Shown here: positions 10,646-20,155 of the stretch, piece by piece
Numbering within the stretch: the stretch's first letter is position 1
Layout of the letters: each line of letters begins with the position of its first letter
Assembly (NCBI RefSeq): GCF_030732095.1
Contig: NZ_JAVAMQ010000009.1
Span: 1 to 64,000, forward strand
Direction of reading: 5' to 3'
Length of the DNA stretch: 64,000 bases
DNA from: Paracoccus spongiarum
Lineage (GTDB): Bacteria; Pseudomonadota; Alphaproteobacteria; Rhodobacterales; Rhodobacteraceae
Notes under the pieces: generated by a model
Told to the model about the DNA's origin: nothing
The model's database searches: none
Seen by the model: only the letters and a program-made list of their open reading frames with translations
Position numbers and translations under genes: made by a program

Positions 10646-11266
10646 CTAGCCGTGTTCGGGGGCATTTGCGCCGAAGGATGCCGGAGCGGCGGGCTGCGCC
10701 GCAAGCCGGGCGGCCAGGCGCAGCGCATGGGCGGGATCGGTCGCGGCGGCGGGCAGCACCGGATCATAGGCGGCGCGGATCAGGCCGGCCAGCGCCGCCG
10801 AGGGCGTCACCTCGCGCGCAAAGCTCAGCGCGCTGCGCATCATCAGTGCCTCGGCCAGTTGCGCCGGATGCGCCGTGGCCAGGGCGCCACCAAGACGCAC
10901 GAAGATCATGCAGGCGCGGATTGCGCTGTCTGGGTCAAAGCGGAACAGCCTGTAGTGGTCGGCGCGGCCTGCCGCCAGCCGCCCCGCCAGGCCGCGCTGG
11001 CCGGTCAGGCGGTCCAGATCGGGGATGTCGGCCAATTCGGACCAGTCGCGCATGAAGAACAGCATCAGGTTGCTGCCCATCTCGGGGTCGGTCCCGGCCA
11101 GCGGATGCCCGGCATGGGCGAAGCCCGCCCGGATCGCGGCGCGGAAGATGTCCAGGCTTTCCTCGGCAAGACCAAACACCACCGGTGCCACCGGCCGGCC
11201 CCAGCGGGCGCACAGGAAGCTGCCATCCTCGCGGGTGAACAGCGCGGCGATCTGATCGGCGGTCAC
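10646..11266 (-). CDS. conserved-looking protein of unknown function next to ybgC
   Basis: A 206-residue soluble protein with no signal peptide or transmembrane segment, and no family I recognise. It is well-formed coding sequence: mixed composition and charged helices, with a distinctive GREDGSFLCARWGRPVAP-like N-terminal section (residues 9-28) followed by a GSNLMLFFMRDW segment. It starts with GTG at 11266, without a clear ribosome site. The 10-bp gap to ybgC suggests co-expression with ybgC and the tol genes. A role in envelope maintenance would be a guess from position only. Confidence 0.7.
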   Translation of the reverse strand: MTADQIAALFTREDGSFLCARWGRPVAPVVFGLAEESLDIFRAAIRAGFAHAGHPLAGTDPEMGSNLMLFFMRDWSELADIPDLDRLTGQRGLAGRLAAGRADHYRLFRFDPDSAIRACMIFVRLGGALATAHPAQLAEALMMRSALSFAREVTPSAALAGLIRAAYDPVLPAAATDPAHALRLAARLAAQPAAPASFGANAPEHG

Positions 11267-11290
11267 GGCCGGGATCCATCCTCGAAATGC

Positions 11291-11351
11291 GGGCGGCCCG
11301 TGCCATGTCCGGCCCGGGCCGCCCTCGCGTCCCGCCCGCTGGCCGGGACGC
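11291..11351 (-). terminator. two GC-rich hairpins downstream of scoB
   Basis: Two perfect inverted repeats follow scoB on the minus strand: 11327-11334 with 11344-11351 (8 bp) and 11291-11299 with 11316-11324 (9 bp). Neither has a T-run, so they could be a weak terminator or an mRNA 3-prime stabilising structure between scoAB and the gene at 10646-11266. Confidence 0.4.
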
Positions 11352-11365
11352 GGCAGCCCTGCGGG

Positions 11366-11992
11366 TCAGTCGACGATCTTCGCCTCGGTGGCGGCGCGGA
11401 GCTCGTCCTCGGTGACGCCATCGGCGGTCTCGACGATCTTCAGCCCGCCCGGCACCACGTCCAGAACGCCCAGATTGGTGATGATCCGGTCCACCACGCC
11501 GCGCCCGGTCAGCGGCAGGGTGCATTCGCGCAGGACCTTCGATTCACCGGCCTTGTTGGTGTGGTCCATGACCACGATCACCCGGCCGACGCCGGCCACC
11601 AGGTCCATCGCGCCGCCCATGCCCTTGACCAGCTTGCCGGGGATCATCCAGTTCGCCAGATCGCCGTTCTCGGCCACTTCCATCGCGCCCAGGATCGCCG
11701 CAGCGATCTTGCCGCCGCGGATCATCCCAAAGCTGGTGGCGCTGTCGAAATACGAGGTCCGTGCCAACTCGGTGATGGTCTGCTTGCCGGCATTGATCAG
11801 GTCGGGATCCTCCTCGCCCTCGAAGGGGAAGGGGCCCATGCCCAGCATGCCGTTTTCGGATTGCAGGGTGATGTCCTTGTCGCCGACATAGTTCGCCACC
11901 AGAGTGGGGATGCCGATGCCCAGATTGACATACATCCCGTCTTCCAGTTCCTCGGCCGCGCGGGCGGCCATCTGATTGCGGTCCCAGGGCAT
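11366..11992 (-). CDS. scoB: 3-oxoacid CoA-transferase subunit B
   Basis: Beta subunit of succinyl-CoA:3-ketoacid CoA-transferase, which activates acetoacetate with succinyl-CoA. The catalytic glutamate lies in QSENGML (E46). Length 208 aa, as expected. The start was placed at ATG 11992, overlapping the scoA stop (TGATG); an in-frame GTG three bases upstream is also possible. With scoA it supports use of ketone bodies and mobilisation of poly-hydroxybutyrate, fitting the ccrA/ecm genes nearby. Confidence 0.95.
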   Translation of the reverse strand: MPWDRNQMAARAAEELEDGMYVNLGIGIPTLVANYVGDKDITLQSENGMLGMGPFPFEGEEDPDLINAGKQTITELARTSYFDSATSFGMIRGGKIAAAILGAMEVAENGDLANWMIPGKLVKGMGGAMDLVAGVGRVIVVMDHTNKAGESKVLRECTLPLTGRGVVDRIITNLGVLDVVPGGLKIVETADGVTEDELRAATEAKIVD

Positions 11993-12696
11993 CACGCGGT
12001 CTCCTTCTTGCGGGTGGTGCGCTGCTCGATGCGCTTCTCGTGCTGGCCCTGGATGATCCGGTGCACATAGATGCCGGGCAGGTGGATGTGGTCGGGGTCA
12101 AGGCTGCCGCGCGGGACGATCTCCTCGACCTCGACGACGCAGACCTTGCCGCACATCGCGGCGGGCGGGTTGAAGTTGCGCGCGGTCTTGCGGAACACCA
12201 GGTTGCCGGTGTCGTCGGCCTTCCATGCCTTCACGATCGACAGGTCGGCGACGATGCCGCGTTCGAGGATATAGTCCTGGCCATCGAAATTCTTGACGTC
12301 CTTGCCCTCGGCGATCACCGTTCCGACGCCGGTCTTGGTGAAGAAGCCGGGAATGCCGCAGCCGCCGGCGCGCATCCGTTCGGCCAGCGTGCCCTGCGGG
12401 TTGAACTCCAGTTCCAACTCACCCGACAGGTACTGGCGCATGAATTCGGCGTTCTCGCCGACATAGGACGAGATCATCTTGCGGATCTGGCGGGTGTCCA
12501 GCAGCTTGCCGAGGCCGAAGCCGTCCACGCCGCAATTGTTGCTGGCGATGGTCAGGTCCTTCACGCCCGACTTCACCAGCGCGTCGATCAACAATTCGGG
12601 GATCCCGCACAGGCCGAAGCCGCCGGCGGCGATGAACATCCCGTCCTTCAGAAGGCCGTCAAGGGCCTCGTCCGCATTGTCAAAGACCTTCTTCAT
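11992..12696 (-). CDS. scoA: 3-oxoacid CoA-transferase subunit A
   Basis: Alpha subunit of the same CoA-transferase (234 aa). It shows the glycine-rich CoA-binding segment [10 protein letters not shown] at 25-34 and the family block [19 protein letters not shown] 12696 is preceded by a G-rich ribosome site (AGGGGGGA). A TTGACA hexamer on the minus strand at 12753-12758 may be part of its promoter, though no good -10 box is evident. Confidence 0.95.
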   Translation of the reverse strand: MKKVFDNADEALDGLLKDGMFIAAGGFGLCGIPELLIDALVKSGVKDLTIASNNCGVDGFGLGKLLDTRQIRKMISSYVGENAEFMRQYLSGELELEFNPQGTLAERMRAGGCGIPGFFTKTGVGTVIAEGKDVKNFDGQDYILERGIVADLSIVKAWKADDTGNLVFRKTARNFNPPAAMCGKVCVVEVEEIVPRGSLDPDHIHLPGIYVHRIIQGQHEKRIEQRTTRKKETA

Positions 12697-12972
12697 CGGT
12701 CCCCCCTGCTGATGATAACGTCCGGGCAAGTCATGGCCCGCAGGGCAACCCGTGTCAATCGCGCCACACCCTGTTAGCGCCATGACTTGACATGCGGCCG
12801 CCGCTGCGCGCGTCACGCGCGCATGAACCGCATCCATGCCGCCCTTCGTGCCGATTGCCGCCCGCCGCCATGGCGGCGGCGGCATTCTGTGGACCGCGCA
12901 GGACCCGGCGGTCGAGGACAGGCAGAACCCCTTCCCGCGCAAGCCCAGGCAGATGCTGCGATTTCCCCTGAA
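12697..12972. other. intergenic region upstream of scoA
   Basis: Divergent space between scoA and the prephenate dehydrogenase remnant. It holds a minus-strand TTGACA at 12753-12758 and a plus-strand TTGACA at 12787-12792, each a possible -35 element. No gene is seen. Confidence 0.4.
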
Positions 12973-13428
12973 TTCGGCGGCATCATCATCGGCTTCGGCG
13001 CCTTCTGGCCGCTGATCGCCCGCGCCCTGCGCCTCTGCATCGGCGATCCGGCGGTGTCTGGCAGCGATCTGCCGCCGAGCGATCTGCGCAGCACCGCGTG
13101 CTGCCCCTTGGTCATCCTCGCGGTGCCGCTGGCGCAGGTCGGGGCGGCCTTGCGGGGCATCGCGCCGCATCTTGCGCTCGGCGCGCCGGTCGTCACGCGG
13201 CATCGGTCAAGATCGCCCCGGCGGCGCTGATGCGGCAGGTGCTGCCTGCGCGTGCTGACGACGACGCCCGACCAGCATGATCGCGACATGGCCGTGGTGC
13301 AGGGGCTGACCCATCTGGTCGCGCGGGCGCTGGCCGCGGTCGGCCCGTTGGCCGACCGGCTGACGATCGCCAGCTTTCGCGCGCTGGCCAAGGCCGCGCC
13401 GATCGGCGGCGGCGCGGGGCCCGCCTAG
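12973..13428 (+). pseudogene. decayed prephenate/arogenate dehydrogenase (tyrA-like)
   Basis: Joined frames recover a Rhodobacteraceae-type prephenate dehydrogenase. The Rossmann start reads [19 protein letters not shown], followed by [20 protein letters not shown] in the same frame. After a one-base loss near 13197, [16 protein letters not shown] continues in the next frame. LRVLTTTPDQHDRDMAVVQG and LTHLVARALAAVGPL then appear in the original frame, ending at TAG 13426-13428. About 50 residues between the QVLP and LRVL segments are gone (the GTHPLFGP catalytic region), as is the C-terminus. It cannot be functional. Tyrosine synthesis must rely on another gene elsewhere. Confidence 0.75.
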
Positions 13429-13436
13429 TCGGCCTC

Positions 13437-16166
13437 CTAGCCGGGTGCCTTGCCGGTCGCCTTCGCCGTCGATCGGGCAGCCGCCTTGCCCGCGGCTGCC
13501 TTCTTCGCCGCCGGCTTCTTCCCGCCCGCTTTCCCGGCAGCGGGCTTTTTGGCCGCGGCAGATTTCGCCGCAGGCTTGCGCGCGGCCTTGGCCGGCGATT
13601 TTGCCGCTTTTGCCGCAATCAGTTCCAGCGCCTGATCCAGCGTGAGATCCTCGGGCGTGACATCGCGCGGCAGCGTCGCATTGACCTTTTGCCATTTGAC
13701 ATAAGGGCCATAGCGGCCGTTCATGACCTGGATTCCGCCCCCGTCGGGATGCTCGCCCAGGTCCTTCAGCGGTGCGGCTGCGGTGGCCCGTCCGCGGCTC
13801 TGCTTGGCGGCCAGAACCTCGACCGCGCGGTTCATGCCGATGGTGAACACCTCGTCGGCATCCGGCAGGTTGGCGTATTTCGCGCCATGTTTGACATAGG
13901 GACCATAGCGGCCGATCCCCGCCTCGATCAGTTCGCCATCCTCGGGATGCGGCCCGACCGGGCGCGGCAGCGACAGCAGCTGCACCGCGCGGTCCAGATC
14001 CAGCGCGGCCGGGTCCCAGCCCTTCGGGATCGAGGCGCGCGGCGGCTTCGGGGTCTCTTCGCTGGCCTCGCCGCGCTGGACATAGGGGCCGAAACGCCCG
14101 GTCTTCAGGCTGATCTGGTCGCCCGCGTCGATGCCGAGGATGCGGTCGCCCACCGGCTCGTCGCCATCCGGCGCCGAGAGCGGGCGGGTATAGCGGCATT
14201 CGGGATAGTTCGTGCAGCCGATGAAGGCCCCGCCCGAGCGCGCCGTCTTGAGATTCAGCCTTCCGGCACCGCAGACCGGGCACAGCCGCGGATCGCCGCC
14301 ATCCGCCCGCGGCGGATAGAGATGCGGTGCCAGCGCGTCATCGATCGCCTCCAGCACCTCGGTGATGCGGAGTTCGGACGTGCCTTCCAACGCCTTTGAA
14401 AAATCTTTCCAGAAACGGCCCAGAACCTCGCGCCACATCAGGTCGCCAGCGCTGATCTCGTCCAGTTCGTTTTCCAGATCGGCGGTGAAGTCATAGCTGA
14501 CGTAGCGCGGGAAGTATTTCAGCAGGAAGATGGTCACCAGCCGCCCCTTGTCCTCGGGGATCAGCCGGTTCTTGTCCTTGCGGACATAGTCGCGGTCCTG
14601 GATCGTGGTGACGATGCTGGCATAGGTCGAGGGGCGGCCGATGCCCAGTTCTTCCATGCGCTTGACCAGGGTCGCCTCGGTATAGCGGGGCGGGGGCTGG
14701 GTGAAATGCTGACGCGCGGCCGTCGATGCGGCGTCGTTCACCAGCAATCCCGGCGCAGCGCGCTGACCGGCCGGCGCGGCCGGTGCGTCATCGCCCTTCT
14801 CGGCGGCCTTCGCGAACTCCGTCTCGAAGGCAGTGGCGACCAGCCGAGCCGCCTCGCCCTCGGCGATCGCGGGCAGGCGGGCGCCATCCTCGCCCTCCTC
14901 GTCGTCGCGGCCCTGATCGTAGACGCGCAGGAAGCCGTCGAACAGCATCACCTGGCCGGTTGCCCGCAGGCCGACCTGACGGTCCGGGCTTTCGATCTCG
15001 ACCGTGGTGCGCTCCATCCGGGCGGCTTCCATCTGGCTGGCGATCGTCCGCTTCCAGATCAGGTCGTACAGCTTGCGCTGGTCATCCGCCGCGACCTTCA
15101 GCCTGTCGGGCGACAGCATCATGTCGGTCGGCCGGATGCATTCATGCGCCTCTTGCGCGTTCTTGGCCTTGTTCCTGTACATGCGGGGCGATTTCGGCAG
15201 GTACTCCTCGCCGAAGCGGGCGCGGATCGCATCGCGCGCGGCCATCACCGCCTCGGGCGCCATGTCGATGCCGTCGGTCCGCATGTAGGTGATCAGCCCG
15301 GCCTCATACAGCCGTTGCGCCGCGGACATGCAGGCCTTGGCGCCCATCCCCATCTTGCGGCTGGCCTCCTGCTGCAGGGTCGAGGTCATGAAGGGCGGCC
15401 AGGGGTTGCGGCTGGCCGGCTTGGCGGTGACGCTGGCCACCGTCAGGTCGCGGCTTGCCACCGCACTGACGGCCATCGCGGCGGCGTCAGCATCGGCCAG
15501 ATCGAAACGGTCCAGCTTCCTGCCGGCCAGCGAGACCAGCTGCGCGTCGTATTCCTGCCCGCCCGGCGTCGCCAGGCGCGCGTGGACCGACCAGTATTCG
15601 CGCGCCCGGAACGCCTCGATCTCCATCTCGCGATCGACGATCAGTCGCAGGCAGACGGATTGCACCCGGCCAGCCGATTTCGCGCCCGGAAGCTTGCGCC
15701 ACAGCACCGGCGACAGGTTGAATCCCACCAGATAGTCCAGCGCACGGCGGGCCAGATAGGCGTCGACCAGCGGCTGGTCGATCTGGCGCGGCTGCTTCAT
15801 CGCATCGGTCACGGCGGCCTTGGTGATGGCGTTGAAGGTGACGCGGTGCACCGCGCTGCCCTTCTTCAGCGCCGGTTGCAGCGCCTCCAGCAGATGCCAG
15901 CTGATCGCCTCGCCCTCGCGGTCGGGGTCGGTGGCCAGGATCAGGTTCTGGTCGTCCTTCAGCGCATCCTTGATCGCCTTCAGATGCTTGCGGCTGTCGG
16001 CTGCGACCTCCCACTTCATGTCGAAATCCTGGTCGGGATCGACGCTGCCATCCTTCGGGGGCAGGTCCCGCACATGGCCGAAACTGGCCAGCACGCGATA
16101 GTCGCCGCCAAGATATTTCTCGATGGTCTTGGCCTTGGCCGGGGACTCGACGACGACGACAGGCAT
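13437..16166 (-). CDS. topA: DNA topoisomerase I
   Basis: Type IA topoisomerase relaxing negative supercoils (909 aa). The TOPRIM domain carries TDPDREGEAI at about 79-88 and the catalytic tyrosine is Y294 in LITYMRTDG. A C4 zinc finger (CPVCG...CTNYPEC) and several topo-repeat motifs of the form GRYGPYVK follow. The last 60 residues are a Lys/Ala-rich tail (KKPAAGKAGGKKPAAKK), probably non-specific DNA binding. The start was set at ATG 16166 with GAGG 5 nt upstream; a GTG two codons earlier is less likely. Confidence 0.96.
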   Translation of the reverse strand: MPVVVVESPAKAKTIEKYLGGDYRVLASFGHVRDLPPKDGSVDPDQDFDMKWEVAADSRKHLKAIKDALKDDQNLILATDPDREGEAISWHLLEALQPALKKGSAVHRVTFNAITKAAVTDAMKQPRQIDQPLVDAYLARRALDYLVGFNLSPVLWRKLPGAKSAGRVQSVCLRLIVDREMEIEAFRAREYWSVHARLATPGGQEYDAQLVSLAGRKLDRFDLADADAAAMAVSAVASRDLTVASVTAKPASRNPWPPFMTSTLQQEASRKMGMGAKACMSAAQRLYEAGLITYMRTDGIDMAPEAVMAARDAIRARFGEEYLPKSPRMYRNKAKNAQEAHECIRPTDMMLSPDRLKVAADDQRKLYDLIWKRTIASQMEAARMERTTVEIESPDRQVGLRATGQVMLFDGFLRVYDQGRDDEEGEDGARLPAIAEGEAARLVATAFETEFAKAAEKGDDAPAAPAGQRAAPGLLVNDAASTAARQHFTQPPPRYTEATLVKRMEELGIGRPSTYASIVTTIQDRDYVRKDKNRLIPEDKGRLVTIFLLKYFPRYVSYDFTADLENELDEISAGDLMWREVLGRFWKDFSKALEGTSELRITEVLEAIDDALAPHLYPPRADGGDPRLCPVCGAGRLNLKTARSGGAFIGCTNYPECRYTRPLSAPDGDEPVGDRILGIDAGDQISLKTGRFGPYVQRGEASEETPKPPRASIPKGWDPAALDLDRAVQLLSLPRPVGPHPEDGELIEAGIGRYGPYVKHGAKYANLPDADEVFTIGMNRAVEVLAAKQSRGRATAAAPLKDLGEHPDGGGIQVMNGRYGPYVKWQKVNATLPRDVTPEDLTLDQALELIAAKAAKSPAKAARKPAAKSAAAKKPAAGKAGGKKPAAKKAAAGKAAARSTAKATGKAPG

Positions 16167-16352
16167 GTGCACCTCGGGGGACCGTTCAATGGGGCGGCAA
16201 CATGGGTGCGGGGCGGGGCACTGTCAACGGCCCCTGAATCCCCGTCGCCAAGGGCCGGTGCCAGCGGCGGCGCCCGAAAGCGCCGCGCCGGCCGCCCGCA
16301 TGGGGCGCGCCGGCGCGGCCTGGGTGGTCAGCGGGGCAGGCCCGGTCGCTGC

Positions 16353-17525
16353 CTATCCCAGCGCCAGCCGGCCGCCTGCCAGGCGGGTCAGCCGGCCCTG
16401 AAGCTCCAGCGACAGGATGGCGGCGCAGGCGCTTGCCGCCGGCACGCCAAGGTCGCGGATCAGGTCGTTCTCGTCGGTGGGGCTGGGCGTCAGGCGCGAC
16501 AGGATGCGCGCCTCGAGCTGCACCGGCCCGCCCGCGTCGCGCAAGGCGGCAGGTGCCGCGCTTGCGGTCGGGCGTGCCGCGCGCCCGGCGGCGGGTTCGG
16601 CGCCTGCAGCGGCCTCGGCTTCGCGGTCGTCGTTGCGATCCAGCGCCTCGACCACATCGGCAGAGCTGCGCACCAGCAGGGCACCGTCGCGGATCAGCAG
16701 GTTGCAGCCCGCCGCCCGCGCATCCATCGGATGCCCCGGCACCGCCATCACGTCGCGCCCCTGGTCCAGCGCGCTTTTCGCGGTGATCAGCGTGCCCGAG
16801 CGGTGCGCGGCCTCGATAACCACGACGGCGCGCGACAGGCCCGAGATGATGCGATTGCGGGTCGGAAAATGCCGCGCCGCAGGTTCGGTGCCGGGCGGCT
16901 GCTCCGAGACAAGCGCCCCCTGTTCGGCGATCTGCGCGGCGAGGATCACGTTTTCGGCAGGGTAAATCACATCGACGCCGCCGGCCATCACCGCCACCGT
17001 CCCGGTGGGCAGGGCAGCGTTGTGGGCGGCGGTATCGATGCCGCGCGCCAGCCCGGCGATGACCGTGCAGCCGGCCTCGCCCAGACCCGCCGACATGCCC
17101 CGCGCCATCCGCAGCCCCAGCGAAGATGCGTTGCGCGCGCCGATCACCGCGACCGGCTGGCGGGTCAGCCAGGCGGGATCGCCGCGCAGCCACAGCACCG
17201 GCGGCGCGCCGTCGATCTCGCGCAGCGAGGCGGGGTAGTCGGGCGAATCGCAGCGGATCAGCCGCGCACCGGCCTTGCGGCCCGCCGCAAGTTCGGCCGC
17301 CGCGACGCCTTCGGGGCAGACCTCGTAATCGGCGATGCCGGCCGCCGCCGCGATGTCGGGCAGCGCGTCCAGCGCCGCGGCGACGCTGCCATGTTCCTCG
17401 ACCAGGCGGTGGAAGGTCGCAGGACCGACCCGCCTGGACCGGATGAGACGCAGAAAGCCAAGGTCGTCATCCTTGGCGGTGGGGAGGGTGTTGGTGGTGC
17501 CGAAGGGAAGGTAACCGGTGTCCAT
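16353..17525 (-). CDS. dprA: DNA-processing protein DprA
   Basis: Loads RecA onto incoming single-stranded DNA during transformation and, in Rhodobacterales, on DNA received from gene transfer agents. The extended Rossmann fold shows GARNASSLGLRMARGM, GGVDVIYP, SEQPPG and FPTRNRIISGLS; a DprA winged-helix-like domain closes the 390-aa protein. ATG 17525 has GGAG 8 nt upstream. A CtrA-like site lies 46-60 bp upstream of the start, in keeping with CtrA control of competence genes in Rhodobacter capsulatus. Confidence 0.94.
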   Translation of the reverse strand: MDTGYLPFGTTNTLPTAKDDDLGFLRLIRSRRVGPATFHRLVEEHGSVAAALDALPDIAAAAGIADYEVCPEGVAAAELAAGRKAGARLIRCDSPDYPASLREIDGAPPVLWLRGDPAWLTRQPVAVIGARNASSLGLRMARGMSAGLGEAGCTVIAGLARGIDTAAHNAALPTGTVAVMAGGVDVIYPAENVILAAQIAEQGALVSEQPPGTEPAARHFPTRNRIISGLSRAVVVIEAAHRSGTLITAKSALDQGRDVMAVPGHPMDARAAGCNLLIRDGALLVRSSADVVEALDRNDDREAEAAAGAEPAAGRAARPTASAAPAALRDAGGPVQLEARILSRLTPSPTDENDLIRDLGVPAASACAAILSLELQGRLTRLAGGRLALG

Positions 17526-17570
17526 GGCGTGTCTCCGTCTCATCCGGACTCCGGCATAGCGCAACAGTGG

Positions 17571-17585
17571 TTAACGCTTGGTTAG
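17571..17585. promoter_or_regulatory. CtrA-like box upstream of dprA
   Basis: The sequence TTAA-N7-TTAG (spacer CGCTTGG) differs at one base from the CtrA full site TTAA-N7-TTAA. It lies between tldD and dprA, 46-60 bp before the dprA start, where a response regulator could contact the promoter. The same GGTTAACGCT core recurs at 59659-59668. Confidence 0.45.
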
Positions 17586-17599
17586 CGGGGGCGAAGATT

Positions 17600-19021
17600 T
17601 CACGCCGCCGAGCCGCCGACCGTCAGCCCTCCGATCAGCAGCGTGGGCTGGCCCACGCCGACCGGGACCCATTGGCCCTGCTTGCCGCAATTGCCGATGC
17701 CGGGGTCCAGCGCCATGTCGTTGCCCACGGCCCGCACCTGCCGCAGCGCGGTCGCCCCGTCGCCGATCAGCGTGGCGCCGCGGATCGGATCGCCCACCAC
17801 GCCGTTGCGGACCCGGTATGCCTCGGTACAGGAGAACACGAACTTGCCGTTGGTGATGTCGACCTGGCCGCCGCCGAAGCCCACCGCATAGATGCCGTCG
17901 GCCAGGTCCGCGAGGATCGCGGCCGGGTCTGCCTCGCCGCCGGGCATGTAGGTATTGGTCATCCGCGGCATCGGCGCATGGGCAAAGCTTTCGCGCCGGC
18001 CGTTGCCGGTGGGCGCCACGCCCATCAGCCGCGCATTCTGGCGATCCTGCATGTAGCCCACGAGGATGCCGTCCTCGATCAGCACGTTGCGGGCCGGGGG
18101 GGTGCCCTCGTCGTCCACGCTGATGCTGCCGCGCCGGTCGGGGATGGTGCCGTCGTCGATCACCGTGACGCCCGGCGCCGCGACGCGCTGTCCCATCAGC
18201 CCGGCGAAGGCCGAGGCCTTCTTGCGGTTGAAATCGCCCTCGAGCCCGTGGCCGACCGCCTCGTGCAGCAGGATGCCCGGCCAGCCCGGCCCAAGGACCA
18301 CATCCATCACCCCCGCCGGCGCCGGGACCGAGCGCAGGTTGACCAGCGCGATCCGCAGCGCCTCGTCGACCGCCGCCTGCCAGTGCGCGGGCTGCATCAG
18401 CCCGGCCAGCGAGACCCGCCCGCCGCCGCCATGGCCACCGCTCTCGCGGCGGTCGTTGTTCTCGACGATGACCGCGACATTCAGTCGCGCCATGGGCCGG
18501 ATATCGGTGACCAGGCCGCCCTCGGGGCGCAGGATCGCGACCTCCTGCAGCGACGAGGCGATCGAGGCCGTCACCTGCACCACCCGCGGGTCGCGGCTTC
18601 GGGCGTAGTCGTCGATCTCGCGCAGAAGGGCGATGCGCCGGGCCACCGGGATGCCCTCGGCGGGGTCGGCGTCGGCATAGAGCGGGTGCCGGATCAGCGT
18701 CGCGGGCGGTGCCATGCTGCCGCCTCCATCGCCCACGGCAAGGCGCGCGGTGCGGGCGGCGCGGCGCAGCGATTCAGCCGTGATTTCCGTGGAATGCGCG
18801 TATCCCGTCACCTCGCCGCGCACCGCGCGCAGGCCAAAGCCCTGTTCGGCCGTATAGCCCGAACTGCGCAGCCGCCGGTCGTCGAAGACCAGCGTCTCTG
18901 ACACCGAGCGTTCCAGGAACAGCTCGCCATCATCGGCGCCGGCCACCGCCTCGCGCAGGATCGCAAGCGCCTGGTCGCGATCCAGAAAATGATCGAAGGG
19001 CGCAAAGCGGTCGCGGCTCAT
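17600..19021 (-). CDS. tldD: metalloprotease TldD
   Basis: Subunit of the TldD/TldE (PmbA) zinc protease, which matures modified peptides and degrades unfolded ones. The zinc motif HEAVGH (HExxxH) is at 253-258, followed by GLEGD. Length 473 aa, complete. ATG 19021 has a textbook AAGGAG 8 nt upstream; longer frames reach into the ctaC promoter region and were rejected. It is divergent from ctaC. Confidence 0.94.
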   Translation of the reverse strand: MSRDRFAPFDHFLDRDQALAILREAVAGADDGELFLERSVSETLVFDDRRLRSSGYTAEQGFGLRAVRGEVTGYAHSTEITAESLRRAARTARLAVGDGGGSMAPPATLIRHPLYADADPAEGIPVARRIALLREIDDYARSRDPRVVQVTASIASSLQEVAILRPEGGLVTDIRPMARLNVAVIVENNDRRESGGHGGGGRVSLAGLMQPAHWQAAVDEALRIALVNLRSVPAPAGVMDVVLGPGWPGILLHEAVGHGLEGDFNRKKASAFAGLMGQRVAAPGVTVIDDGTIPDRRGSISVDDEGTPPARNVLIEDGILVGYMQDRQNARLMGVAPTGNGRRESFAHAPMPRMTNTYMPGGEADPAAILADLADGIYAVGFGGGQVDITNGKFVFSCTEAYRVRNGVVGDPIRGATLIGDGATALRQVRAVGNDMALDPGIGNCGKQGQWVPVGVGQPTLLIGGLTVGGSAA

Positions 19022-19215
19022 CGGGCAGTCTCCTTGCTGGCGGGCTGGGGATGTCGCGCGGCGCGGCGGTCTGCCCGAAAAACGCGCTTCCGTCCCAGGT
19101 ATCCCTTGCCCGAGAGCACGAGATATGGTCTTAGAACGGACCATGTAAAAGGGAAAGGGGCAGCCTTGCGGCGGCCCTTGCGGCCGTTTCGGCCGGGCCA
19201 ACGGAACGGGATGGA
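19022..19215. promoter_or_regulatory. divergent tldD/ctaC promoter region
   Basis: A 194-bp region between the two diverging genes. It contains an interrupted palindrome ATGGTC-N8-GACCAT (19125-19130 and 19139-19144), about 75-90 bp before ctaC, which could be an operator. No clear -10/-35 pair could be assigned. Confidence 0.4.
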
Positions 19216-20118
19216 ATGATGGCAAAAGCGATGATTCGCCACGCAGCCGGAACAGCGGCGCTGCTTGCGACCGGGGGAATGCTGGCCGGCGCGGCCTGGG
19301 CGCAGGACGTGCTGGGCGACCTGCCCACGATCGGCAAGCCCGTCGCGAAGGGCACGGGCTTCCAGCCCGCCGTGACCGAGATCGCCCGCGACCAGCAATG
19401 GCTGGATCACTTCGTGCTCATCATCATCGCCGTCATCACGGTCTTCGTCTGCGCCCTTCTGCTGATCGTGATCTTCCGTTTCAACAGCCGTGCGAACCCG
19501 GTTCCGGCCAAGTTCACCCACAACACCCCGATCGAGATCGCCTGGACGCTGATTCCGGTGCTGATCCTCGTGGTGATCGGCGCCTTCTCGCTGCCCGCCC
19601 TGTTCCGCAGCCAGGAAATGCCCGAGGACCCCGATGTCGTCATCAAGGCGATCGGCAACCAGTGGTACTGGTCCTACGAATATCCCGACAATGATCTGGG
19701 CTTCGATTCGCTGATGCTGGCGAAGGAAGAACTGGCCGATGCGGGCTACGCCGAGGATGAATACCTGCTGGCCACCGACACGGCCGTGGTCGTGCCCGTC
19801 GGCAAGACCGTGCTGCTGCAGGTGACCGCCAACGACGTGATCCACAGCTGGACCATTCCGGCCTTCGCCATCAAGCAGGACGCGGTTCCCGGCCGGATCG
19901 CGCAGGCCTGGTTCAACGTCGAGCGGGAGGGCGTCTATTTCGGCCAGTGCAGCGAACTGTGCGGCATCAACCACGCCTACATGCCGATCGTCGTGAAGGC
20001 CGTCAGCCCCGAGGTCTATGCCCGCTGGGTGACCGAACAGGGCGGCACCCTGTCCGAGGACCAGCTGGCCCGCCTCGGCGTCGAGGGCGCGGCCGTCGAA
20101 CTGGCCCAGGCAGAGTGA
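19216..20118 (+). CDS. ctaC: cytochrome c oxidase subunit II
   Basis: CuA-bearing subunit of the aa3-type oxidase that accepts electrons from cytochrome c. A signal peptide ends AWA at residue 29. Two transmembrane helices lie at about 65-88 and 108-130. The aromatic electron-entry patch is QWYWSYEY (149-156). CuA ligands are H210 and, in [15 protein letters not shown]245, E247, C249, H253 and M256. Start is ATG 19216 or the adjacent ATG 19219. It is first in the order ctaC-ctaB-small protein-ctaG-ctaE. Confidence 0.97.
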   Translation: MMAKAMIRHAAGTAALLATGGMLAGAAWAQDVLGDLPTIGKPVAKGTGFQPAVTEIARDQQWLDHFVLIIIAVITVFVCALLLIVIFRFNSRANPVPAKFTHNTPIEIAWTLIPVLILVVIGAFSLPALFRSQEMPEDPDVVIKAIGNQWYWSYEYPDNDLGFDSLMLAKEELADAGYAEDEYLLATDTAVVVPVGKTVLLQVTANDVIHSWTIPAFAIKQDAVPGRIAQAWFNVEREGVYFGQCSELCGINHAYMPIVVKAVSPEVYARWVTEQGGTLSEDQLARLGVEGAAVELAQAE

Positions 20119-20155
20119 CCGGCCCGGGACACAGGGCCGTGGGCAGGACCGCGCG

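Noticed and set aside
12813..13391. 192-codon minus-strand frame between scoA and topA
   Set aside because: Opposes the tyrA-like remnant; product is Arg/Ser-rich without homology, whereas the plus strand shows recognisable prephenate dehydrogenase blocks.
14706..17585. 959-codon open frame opposite topA and dprA
   Set aside because: Runs across two well-supported genes on the other strand and their intergenic gap; no family resemblance.
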